DNA from: Pseudomonadota bacterium
Lineage (GTDB): Bacteria > Bdellovibrionota_B > Oligoflexia > Silvanigrellales > Silvanigrellaceae
Length of the DNA stretch: 64,000 nucleotides
Assembly: GCA_009926615.1 (NCBI GenBank)
Contig: RFOM01000001.1
Span: 1 to 64,000, forward strand
Direction: 5' to 3'
The notes beneath the pieces were generated by a model. The model saw only the letters and a program-made list of their open reading frames with translations. It ran no database searches and was not told the origin of the DNA. A program made the translations under genes and the position numbers. Below, one piece after another: positions 1 through 10,800 of the stretch. Numbering within the stretch: position 1 is the first letter of the stretch; every line of letters starts with the position of its first letter.

Positions 1-1891
1 CTGTCACCGTTATACGAACCTCGGCCGTTGCAACGCTGAAGTCCCTGCCGTCGTATGCACGAACCGTCATGACGGCGAATTGCCCCACTCCGTTCAGCGG
101 CGGCATCCAGTTGAAATCGGTGCTGGTTGTGACGCCGTTTGCGCCTGTTTTCACAAAGTAAGGCTGGGAACCCATGGTTGCTACGTTCACGCCCTGCAAT
201 GTACTTCCGACCCGCAAAGTACCTGATGACACATTCTCGATGCGGTACTGGATATCATCCACATTCGTATCAAGATCGTTCACTTTCACGGCATCCTTGA
301 GGTCCTGCCACGTGATCACCTGACCGCCGGATTTGTTCTTGGTGGTATTTGACAGCGCCGAAATCACGCCGAATGCAGGAAAGTCATTGACGGACGTAAT
401 TGCAACCCAGACATCCTTGACGGCTACGCTGGTTTCGTTGCTGCCGTCGAGAAGTTTAACTTTAAACGTGAGGGTGTTACCCGCACCGCTTGGCTTGTTG
501 TCATAATTTCTGTTTGGTGGCGGCATCCACGTCACGCTCTCACCGGGTTTCACAACCACAGGCAAATCTACGGACGAGAACTGCGTGATTCCCTTTTTCC
601 AGTACTCTCCCTCGCCCAGCTCGGTAATTTGATATTCAAGCACACCGCTCTCGACGTCCGTTCCGGGCAATGCCTGAGCGAGCATTGTGTGTGAAATAAT
701 AAAGGGCGTATCTTCGAACGCTCCGGTCAGGAAGGTCTCCGACAGGAACGTCGGTCTGCTGTTGATAAACTGTGTATTGAAATAAACCGGAAGAACGACT
801 GCACCCTCAAGGTTGTCTCCGTCAACCGCAGCAACCGTCATGGCCTGCAGTCTGCCGTTAAGAACTTGAGGAGCTTTCCATTCGAATGTTTCGTTCGGAC
901 CCAGCACATTTCCTGTCGTCAGCAGGACTTTGGGATTCACTGATGTCCGGTAAATCTGGCCTCCGGCAATGCTCTTGATGCGGAAGCCGATTTGTTTGGT
1001 TCCTGCAGGTTCTTCAACGTCTGCCACGTCCGTCTTTTGCCGCAGTTGGTCATATGTGAAAGCGATTGCATCGCTTTGCGCCTGATTGGTTATCAAAAAG
1101 TCATTGAGTGTGGTCAATGTTGGCGGAGTATTAACTGCAACGATGTTGACGTTAACAACGGCTTCGTCTGCCGAATAGGTTGCGCCGTCATAAGCCCTGA
1201 CCTTGAGAATCAATTTTTCGCCATTGAGGTTGGCAGTCGGCAAATAAGTAATCGACTCGTTGGGCCCGATGACAGCCGTGTTGGGAGGTGCGGACGGCAT
1301 TCCTGTAAAAATTGCAAGGCTATTTGCGCCTTTTTTGAACACTCCATTTGCAGTTGCAGTCACCACCAGTGAAACCCAACTGCTGTCTTCGTCGCTAAGA
1401 TTCAACACTGCTGCCGAGCGGAGAGTTTCATACGAAATCTCGTAGGGACGACTTTCGGTTGCTCCGGTGCCCGCTCCGACATTACCGACTGTTGCATTCA
1501 AATTTCCAATGACCGGCGACTTGTCGCTTCCCGAAACTGACACAACCACTTTGGCAATGATCGCGCTCGAAAGATTGCCGCTGTCGAAGACACTCACGGT
1601 GAAGGCTTCATAGGTACCTGCGGAATTCGCCGGAGGCATCCAATAGACGTTTTTGGCCGTCGGAACACCGGCAACATTCGTTACGTTGACTGTGTTGTTG
1701 TTGGCATCAAACAAGGTTGCGTTGCCGGCAGTCGTACCAATCATCAAACTCTGACCGCCCAAAACCTGCTCAACACGGAATGTCAGCTTGTTGTACTTGT
1801 CGGCACCTGTTCCGGTGACATCCTCAAGGTCCGTTGCGCCAAGTCCGGCTGCAAGGGTGGCAAAAGGAATTGCCAGCAGCTCGTTGCGCAC
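1..1891 (-). CDS. Giant cadherin-like repeat lipoprotein, third (C-terminal side) segment, partial at window edge
   Basis: This is the continuation of the giant repeat protein that starts at 17536. After the frame break near 1887-1899 the repeat pattern resumes at once with RNELLAIPFATLAAGLGATD, matching the other C-type repeats. The segment carries the rest of repeat 39 and repeats 40-43, with the family signatures WMPP, YRIENV.SGTLRVG and VRAYDG, and is still open at position 1, so the true C-terminus lies outside the window. As read, the frame can only start at a GTG near 1891 that has no ribosome site of its own. It is best regarded as part of one broken gene rather than as a separate gene. 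Function is inferred only from the repeats: extracellular adhesion or surface scaffold. Confidence 0.75.
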   Translation of the reverse strand, partial: MRNELLAIPFATLAAGLGATDLEDVTGTGADKYNKLTFRVEQVLGGQSLMIGTTAGNATLFDANNNTVNVTNVAGVPTAKNVYWMPPANSAGTYEAFTVSVFDSGNLSSAIIAKVVVSVSGSDKSPVIGNLNATVGNVGAGTGATESRPYEISYETLRSAAVLNLSDEDSSWVSLVVTATANGVFKKGANSLAIFTGMPSAPPNTAVIGPNESITYLPTANLNGEKLILKVRAYDGATYSADEAVVNVNIVAVNTPPTLTTLNDFLITNQAQSDAIAFTYDQLRQKTDVADVEEPAGTKQIGFRIKSIAGGQIYRTSVNPKVLLTTGNVLGPNETFEWKAPQVLNGRLQAMTVAAVDGDNLEGAVVLPVYFNTQFINSRPTFLSETFLTGAFEDTPFIISHTMLAQALPGTDVESGVLEYQITELGEGEYWKKGITQFSSVDLPVVVKPGESVTWMPPPNRNYDNKPSGAGNTLTFKVKLLDGSNETSVAVKDVWVAITSVNDFPAFGVISALSNTTKNKSGGQVITWQDLKDAVKVNDLDTNVDDIQYRIENVSSGTLRVGSTLQGVNVATMGSQPYFVKTGANGVTTSTDFNWMPPLNGVGQFAVMTVRAYDGRDFSVATAEVRITVT

Positions 1892-4800
1892 TCCTGAAGA
1901 CTGCGTTGATTTGCGGGCGCTGGTTGACCGGTGAAATGTTGACAAGCAATGTACCTTCACCGGTGGAATATTCGCTGCCGTCGTAGGCGCGAACTTTCAG
2001 CACTTCGGTGTTATTACCGCTCAGGTTATTTGTCGGGAAATAGACAACCGATTCGGACGGTGCAATGACGGAATACGCCGGCGGTGCCGCCGGAGCACCC
2101 GTAAAGGCCGAAACGTTTGTTGTGCCTTTTTTAACAAGTCCGTTCTTTACCGATGTAATCACAAGGCTTGTATACGTCGAGTCGAAGTCTGTAATTCCGA
2201 AGGTCTGTCGGAGTGTATCGTAGGTGATCACAAACGGCATGTTTTGCGTTGCTCCCGACAAAGCCGCAGGAGCCGCATTTCCGACCACAGGTTTTTCGTT
2301 GATGCCGCTCACAACAATTGTCAGTCGCGCTCTGTAGTTCGAGGGCAGATCCTGACTGTCGAGCAGCGTCAGTGTAAATGCTTCAATACTTCCGACCGCG
2401 TTGCTCGGCGGCAACCACCAGAGTTTCTGGCCGGGGTTGAAGGTGTTGTTGACTGTATCAATTGCCGTTGATGTTTCAGGGGTGCCGTCCGATGCACCAA
2501 TCTTCAGGTACTGTCCGCCGAGCAGTCCCTCGATGCGGAATTTCATATTGTTGTAGCGGGTCGAAGGCGGATTCGAAAGATTTACATCTTCAAGGTCGGC
2601 TACAGTCAGGCGTTCCGCCAAATCCTCAAACAAGATTCCCCAAGGACTGTTCCGCGCTGCGCCGCCACCGAGCGTGTTTGGCGTTCCGGAAAATGTGTAA
2701 ACCTGATTCATGGTCGGCGCCTGATTCACTGCACTGATGGCAACCTTAATGATGGATTCCTGATCCGAATAGTTGGTTCCGTCGTATGCACGCACCTTGA
2801 ACATCTGCACCGACGCACCGACTGTGCCAATCAGCGGCAGGAACGATACGGTTTCACGCGGAGCAATCACCGCGGCCGAGGGCGGAGTACCTGTGTTACT
2901 TGAATACGACACCATACTTCCGCCGCCGCGGCGCAATTCACCGTTTTCGGTGCTGATGTTTGTCACAACAAAGGATACCCAGCTGCTGTCGGTATCTGTC
3001 AGTCCCAACGAGAGCTTCAGCTGGTCGTGCGTAATGTTCAGCGGCACATTTTGTACACCGCCCAACAGTTGCAGCGGGTTGGTCGGAGTGTTGTAGTTCG
3101 CGATGACGGGTTTTTGCGACGAGCCGTCAACTTTGATGCTGACGGTTCCGACGTTTGCGCTCGTGACACCCATGCTGTCGACTGCCGCAAATGTGAACGC
3201 CGGAAAAGTTCCGATCATGTTGTTGGGCGGCATCCAGTACAGCCGTTCGGTTGGCAAAATCAGACGATTGACGTTCACCGCACCGGCCAATGAAGTTCCG
3301 ACGCGCAGGAACTGCCCGCCGAGCACATCTTCGATTCTGAATTTCATGTTGTTGAATCGCGAGGCAGGAACGTTGGAAGGATTGTCAATATCTTCCAAAT
3401 CGTAAACACCGAGCTTGTCCGCAACATCATACACGGCAATTTCATAAACCGTGTTACGGGCAGCCACCGGCGTTGCCGATTCTCCAAAAACAAAGCTGGC
3501 ATTGACCTTCGGCAACTGGTTCACGGGAGCAACGTTCACCTTGACCAGAGAAGGATTCACGGAAGCGTCAACGTTGTCGAACGCAACAATTTTGAACGCT
3601 TCAACCGGATTCGGGGTGGCGTTGGAATCCATACCTGTGGCGTTCAGTGCAGGTCTCCAGCTCAGACGCTCCATGGGAGCAATAATCGGCGCGGGATTAA
3701 GAACCTGAGGGACTGTGTACGACACATTACCAATCGTCAGGGTACCGCTCACAAGCTCGGTGACCTTGAACCAGACATTCGTCAAATCAGGATCGGCTGC
3801 CTGCGATTGCGAAAGCAGAATGTCATAGCTCAGCGGCAGGGTGACGTTCTGGAACGTACCCGCAGTTCCGGTGCCGACGCCGCCGATGGTAAATCCGGCA
3901 TTAATGGTCGGTTTCTTGTTGCTTCCCGAAACAAAGACCCTGACGTCGACTGTCGATGATGAATAATCGGTTCCGTCGAACGCGCGCAGTGTCATGACAG
4001 ACATGTTGCCCAAAGCGTTGAGCGGCGGGGTCCAATTGAGAGCAACGGTCGTCAGTGTTCCATCCGCTTCGCCGTTCGGGACCACATGCGGACGATTGTT
4101 GAGAACCGTTACGTCAACGCCCGTCGCCTGTGATGTACCCATTCTCAATACACCGTTGTTGACGCTTTCGATACGATATTTGATTGTGTTCGGCGCGATG
4201 AGGTCAACATCGTTGACCGGCACTGCCGCCAGCAACATTTCGTAGCTGATTGGATAACCGCTGTTCTGGTTTTGCTGGGCGTTCGGCAGCAACGAAACAG
4301 TACCGAACTGGGGCGGATCGTTGACCGCCGCCACAGTCACATTGGCCTGAACTGAAGGTGCATTTGTCGTCACGCCGCCCGAGGTCGTTGTCGGAATGCC
4401 GTTGTCGGCATCAACCACACGGAAGGAGAATGCGTGCTGCGCCCCGTGTTCTGTGTAGTTTTTGTTCGCTATCGGAGTAAAGACAACACTTTCACCGGGG
4501 ACAAGACGAATCGGCAGGTCGTTTGCAACGAGGGTCTGCGTTCCCCTCTTCAGAACCGTTCCTGCTCCTCCAAGAGCCGTAATTTCATAACTCAGCACCG
4601 GTGATTCTTTGTCGGCTGCCGGATACACGTCCTGCAGCATCTTGTGGGTAATGACAAACGGTGTGTCTTCAACCGCACCGGCGAGCAATCCGGCATTGCC
4701 TGATGAATATGTCGGTGCATCGTTCACTGCTGCCGTATTGATAATCACCGGCAAAGTCACAACGCTGTCGGCTTCATCAACATCCTGAACAACGACACTG

Positions 4801-7800
4801 AATGCGTTGAGCCGGCCATTGGCATCGGTCGCAGGTGTCCACTCAAGGGAATCTCCGTTCGAAATAAACATGTCCTTAATGAGCACAGTACCGGTTGAAG
4901 TCTTCAGAATTCCGGAGTTGATGCTCTTGATTCTGAACTTCAGCTGCGTAGGTCCGGCTCCTGCCACTGTTTCTTCCAAATCGCTTGCGTCGGTCTTTGC
5001 CCGCAACGCGGTATAGGTAAACGTGTAGGGTGTGTCTTCAGAGGCGCCGGTCAGATCGTCGACTCGGGTCATGAGCGGCACAAGGTTGGTTTTCACAAGA
5101 TTAATGCTGATGACCGATGCCGCGGTCGTTGAATACTTGGAGCCGTCATACGCCTTGACGCGGAATGTTTCCTTGATTCCGTTCGTGTTCAGTGAAGGCA
5201 GGAAAGTCAATGTCTCATAAGGCGCGACCATGGATGCCGGAATAGGTGCTGAGGGCGCCTCATCGTATGCAACAACGTCGATAGCGCCCTTCTTGAGCGT
5301 ACCGTTGGTGATTGACGTCACAACAAAAGAAACCCAGCTGCTGTCGGCATCGCTCACACCCAATTGCGCCTTGAGGTCTTCATGAGTGATTGTGTAGGCC
5401 GTATTCTGCCGGCCGTTGACGGGCAAAGTCAGGTTTGCCACAGCGAGCTGCGGAGCCTGAGTCTGGCCGCCGACAGTAATGCTGACCTTGCCTGTGGTCA
5501 GGCTGGGGGCGTTGTCCTGATCAAGAACTGAAACAACAAACGCATCAAAGGTTCCGCTCGTGTTGTTCGGCGGCATCCAGTACAACGACTGTCCTTGGAA
5601 AATGGTGTTGTTCGATCCGTCAATTGTGCCTGAATCATTTTTCAGCCAAGCACCGCCGATCATCTGCTCGATTCGCAATTTCACCAGTCTGTACTTGGGC
5701 GGATTTGTTGAAAGGGTATCCGCAGGATTGATGCTCTCTGCGTCGGCGAGTCCGAGCTTGTCGGCGAGTACATCAAAACTGATTGAATATTCGGTATTGC
5801 GCTGAGCTGCCAGCGATCCGTCGAGAATCACCGTTGCGTTCAGTGTCGGCGGAGTGTTGACCGGCAGCAGGTTTACGGTCACGGGAACAGGATCAAGTGC
5901 CGGTGTTGCCGAATTCAAATCCGAGAACGAAGCGCCGTCATAGGCAAGGAATTTGAAAATTTCGGCAGTGCTTGAATTGTAGTTGGCTGTCGGGAAGAAA
6001 ATAACGCTTTCGCCGGGTGCGATCAGGGCTGTTGAAGGCGGAGACCCCGGAGCGCCGGTAAAGGGAGTGATAATGTTACCGCCCTTGCGCAAGGTTCCGT
6101 TTGAAACCTGCGTGACAATCAGCGCAATCCAAGGACTGTCAACGTCGGTGACAAGATATTTTGAAACAATTTCATTGTACGTGATGGTCAAAGGAACGCC
6201 TTCATTGCCCGTCTTCATCACTGTGTTCAGAACTGTCACAGGATTTGCCGCTGTCGGTGCGGCATTGGAACCGTTGATGTTGACCCGCACTTTACCCATG
6301 TTGGCTGTGGCCAGCCCGTCTTTGTCGACTGCCGTCACACTGAACGCATCATAAATTCCGGCCGCGTTGTTCGGCGGCATCCAGTACAACTTCTGGCCCG
6401 ACTCAAAAAGCGTTGTTCCGGTCACAACCTGAACGGAAGTTTCATACGTCGTTCCAACTTTCAGAAACTGTCCCGAATGAATGTTCTCCATTCTGAATTT
6501 CATCAGATTGTAACGGCCCGAAACCGCAACAGCCGGATCAACGTCGTCGGAGTCGGTCACACCCAATCTGTTAGCCATGTCGGAAAAGTCGATCGTGTAA
6601 TACTGGTTGCGCAGTGCCGAATCGGTGTCTTTGTATTCCGCAAAAGCGTTCATCTGCGGAGGCTGATTGACGTACGAAACCGAAACCCTGACAATCGACG
6701 GACTCGAAACAGCAATATTGTCGGTCGCTACAATCGTGAACGCCGACGGAACCACTCCGGCCTTGTTATAATCGTTGAATGAAGGCTTCCACACAAGTTT
6801 TTCGCCGGGGCCGAGAATCGGAACCGGACTGAGTGTTCCCGCAGTTGAGAACGTATTCAGTCCAACTGTCAGTGTACCGCTGCCGAGCGATGTGATTCTG
6901 AAATAAAGCGGCGTCTGGTCGGAGTCTTTTGCATTGGATTCGCGGACCAGAGTGTCATAATCAATTTGCATCGCAACATTCTGCGACGTTCCGGTGCTTG
7001 TCCCAGTCGCTCCGAGGGTAAAGGTCGGATCGATTGTCGGCACGGCATTGCTGCCGTTCAGGTTGATTCTCACTTCTGCGGTCGTCGAACTGCTTTCGTT
7101 ATTTCCGTCAACAGCTCTTACAGTCATGATCGCGTAATTGCCGATTGCGTTGAGCGGTGGAGTCCAGTTGACGTAACCGGTGGTGTTTGTCTGGTCTCCC
7201 ACCGCATTGATGATCAACGGACGAAGGACCTGAGGATTAATGACAGCACCCAAGTTGGTATTGCCCATCCGCAAAGTTCCCGAGTTCACGCTTTCGATAC
7301 GGTACGAAATTCCCGTGGGCAGAGTCTCGGCATCTGTGACGGGAACGGCAGTCATCAGCATCGCGTGCGTAATGTTAATTCCGCCGACGTTGTTCTGTGA
7401 CGACGCCGGAAGAACAGAAACCGTACCGATAACCGGAATATCGTTGACTGAAGCAATGCTCACGTCCACGCTCACAGTCGCGCTGCTGACTCCACCGTCG
7501 GTATCCAGCGCCTTCACCGAGAACGCATTGAAAAGCTGCCCTGCCGTCGAAAATTGGTTGGTCGGCGGCTGCCACGTCACAAACTCACCGGGATTAATCA
7601 CAATCGGCAATTCAGCCGTCGTGATCGTTTGAGTGCCTTTTTTGAGACTCGTTCCGATCAACCCGCCCAAACTTGTGATTCGGTAGCTGACCGTTCCGCT
7701 CTCAACATCCGATGCAGGAAAGTACGTTTGCAGCATGTTGTGGGTAATTACATAGGGCTGGTCTTCCACTGCATTGGGCAAGTATGTTGTCGTACCGAAA

Positions 7801-10800
7801 GTCGGAAGATCGTTGTCGGATGCAACATTCACATACACAGGCAGCGTAGTGATACTTTCTGTGTTGTCACCGTCCAGAGCAACAATGCTGAAAGCGTGAA
7901 GTCTTCCGTAGGTGTTCAGGGGCGGCTGCCAAGCCAGAACATCGTTGCTGCTAATCTGATATCCGACCGGAACGTCCGTAAACTGCAACGGGCTCAGGCT
8001 TGTGCGGCGCTGCAAGGTTCCGCTCGGCAACGCCTTGACCACAAAGCGCAGCGAGTTCGCTCCAAATTCACTTTCCTCGATATCCGTAAGGTCAGTCCTT
8101 CCGCGCAGGCTCAAATAATCGAAGTCAAAACGGGTATCTTCGGTTGCACTGCTGAAGTCGTTGACGTAGGTCAAACGCGGCTTGTAATTCACCCGTCCAA
8201 TCTGCAGCGACACCGTGGCTTCGGCAGAATACTTGTCGTCATCCCATGCGCGGACTTTGAAAATGGCTCTGGTCCCGAAAAGATTATCTTTTGCGAAATA
8301 GACGATATTTTCATCACGCACGATAATCGACTGAGCGGTCGGAACTCCGGGGACACCGGGGAAGCCGGCCATCAGATTCCCTGATTTTTTGATCACTCCG
8401 AAGGTGGAATCAATAAATGTAATAACCAGCTTTGTTTCAGGACTGTCGACGTCCGTAACCCCGAGAGCAGTTTGCAAATCAGAAAAACTGATCGTGTAAG
8501 GAACATTTTCGATGGCAGGTGTTGAAACACCGAACGACGGGGACACATTCGAAATTTGAGGCGCAATATTGCTGCCGGAGATTGTGACTTTATAAATTGC
8601 AGTGTTCGCACTCGGCAAATTGCCGCTGTCCATCACGGTCACGCGGAATGCAGCGTATGTGCCTATGTTGTTTGCCGGCGGCATCCAGAACAGTTTAAGA
8701 CCGCTTGAAACCATTTCATTCACGTCCGCAGGCAACACACCCGCAGCAGTCGGTCTGAAATTGGTTGCCGTGCCGCTGTCCAAACCAATCTTGAGATATT
8801 GACCGCCCATCAGCTGTTCAACACGGAACTTCATTTTTACATACTTAAGACTCATGTCCGTTTCGGACTGATTTACATCTTCGACATCCCTGACGTTCAG
8901 TTGTTGCGCGAGGTCTTTGAAATCAACAACCAGTTCGCCGTTACGGGCACCGGTGGTGTTGGTGTATTCCGAATTCAGCTCAGGCACCTGATTGACCGCA
9001 TCGACTTTGACCTTCACTTCCGCGATAATGTCAGACTGATCGGCGTTGTCAAACGAGCGCATACGGAAAGCGGCGCGGGCAGGATGATAATCTTCCTGAG
9101 CAGGTCTCCAGACAATGTTTTCGCCGGGGCCGACCAATGCCGGCGGCGAAATCGCACCGGCTGTCGTGTAGGTCTGGCTGCCAACTTTCAGGCTGCCGCT
9201 GTCAAGGTGAGTGATGCGGAAATACACAGGCGTAAGATCGGTGTCTCCAGCCTGAGACTGGGCCAACAGTGTGTTGTAATTGATGAGCAGCGGCACATTT
9301 TGTTTTGTACCCGAAGTGCTGTTGTCACCCAGCGTGAAACCGTTATTGATTGTCGGTTTTGCATTAAGACCTTCAACACTCACAACCACGTCAGCGGTGG
9401 AAGCGCTGTAATCCACTCCGTCGAACGCACGCAACGTCATAACCACAAACGAACCCGTGGCGTTGAGCGGCGGCGTCCAGTTGTAAACATCATACTCGTT
9501 GCTGCCTGCGGTGCCCGCGATCGCAGTTATAAAAGGTTTAACTGAAGGAGCGTCGACAAGCGCGCCGGTGTTGGCGTTGCCGATGCGCAATATTCCGCTG
9601 TTGACGTATTCGATCCGGTACTTCAGCTGGTTGGCCGGTGTTCCGTCGTCATCGGTCAGCGTAACAATGTCTCTGATGTTGCTGAAGTTGATGACAAAGC
9701 CGTTTGGATGGTTTTTCTGAACAACCCCCAAGCCGGTGACCGTACCGATTTTGGGTTGATCATTGACGGCCGTCACCGAAACCTGAACGACTTTTGTTTC
9801 CGTGCTCAAGCCGCCGTTTCCGTCCAGCAACTTCACGCTGAAGGGGCTCATGAGTCCGTTTGCGGTAAAGTTCTTGTTGGCCAGCGGGGTCCAAGTGATG
9901 CTCTCTCCGGGCCAAACGTCAACGGCAAATTCGAGGCAGTGAACGGAGTATTTCCCTTGCGCCATGCCAAACCTTCGCCGAGGCTTGTAATCTGGTACGC
10001 CAAAACGCCGGTCTCGGCATCGGTACCGGGGAGGTACTGATTGAGCATTGCGTAGTTGATGACAAACGGCATGTCTTCCGTAGCACCGGGAACGAAAGCT
10101 TCGGACGTAAAGACAGGCAGATTGTTCACCGCAGCGGTCACGACATACATCACCAGCTGTGCCTGACTTTCTTCCTGATTATTGTCAAAGGCCACGAGAT
10201 TCACAGCATTGAGGGTTCCGTTGGCATTGAGTGCCGGTGTCCATTCGAAACGCTGATTGGGATAAAGAACATCGTTCGACGTGTATTCATACCGCGGCGA
10301 CGGGCCTGTCGAAATGTTTGCATACGTCACAGGCAATGCGCCCACTGCGCTGCTGATTCGACGCAGCGTACCGCTGTTCACTGACTTGATCTTGAACCCG
10401 ACATTCTTGACGGGCAGAGGCTCCTCAATGTCGGAAACATCCGTCTTGGCGCGCAAGTCGTCGTAGCTGAAAACGTAAGGCGTATTTTGAACTGCACCCG
10501 TCAGAGGATCAATTCTGGTCAGCAGCGGGATTTGATTGAGGAACGAGATGTCTGCCGAGACAATGGCCTCCTGCCCCGAAGCCACTTCGCCGTCCCAAAC
10601 GCGGACACGGAATATTTCAACATCGTTGCCGTAGAAGTTATCTTTCGGAATAAACACGAGCTGCTCGCCCTTACTCAGTTTTGCAGTCGCAGGCGGAGCG
10701 GCAAAGGTGACGTTGGGGTAAGATGTCCGGTCGGTTGACGAAACGACCAGCTTGCCTGCGTTGGTACTGATGTTTGTGAAAACAAACGAAAGACTGTCCG

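Noticed and set aside
7554..8384. 276-codon plus-strand frame opposite the giant gene
   Set aside because: It is antisense to well-conserved repeat coding sequence, its composition reflects the opposite strand, and no ribosome site or family motif is present. The same applies to the other plus-strand frames within 1-17500.
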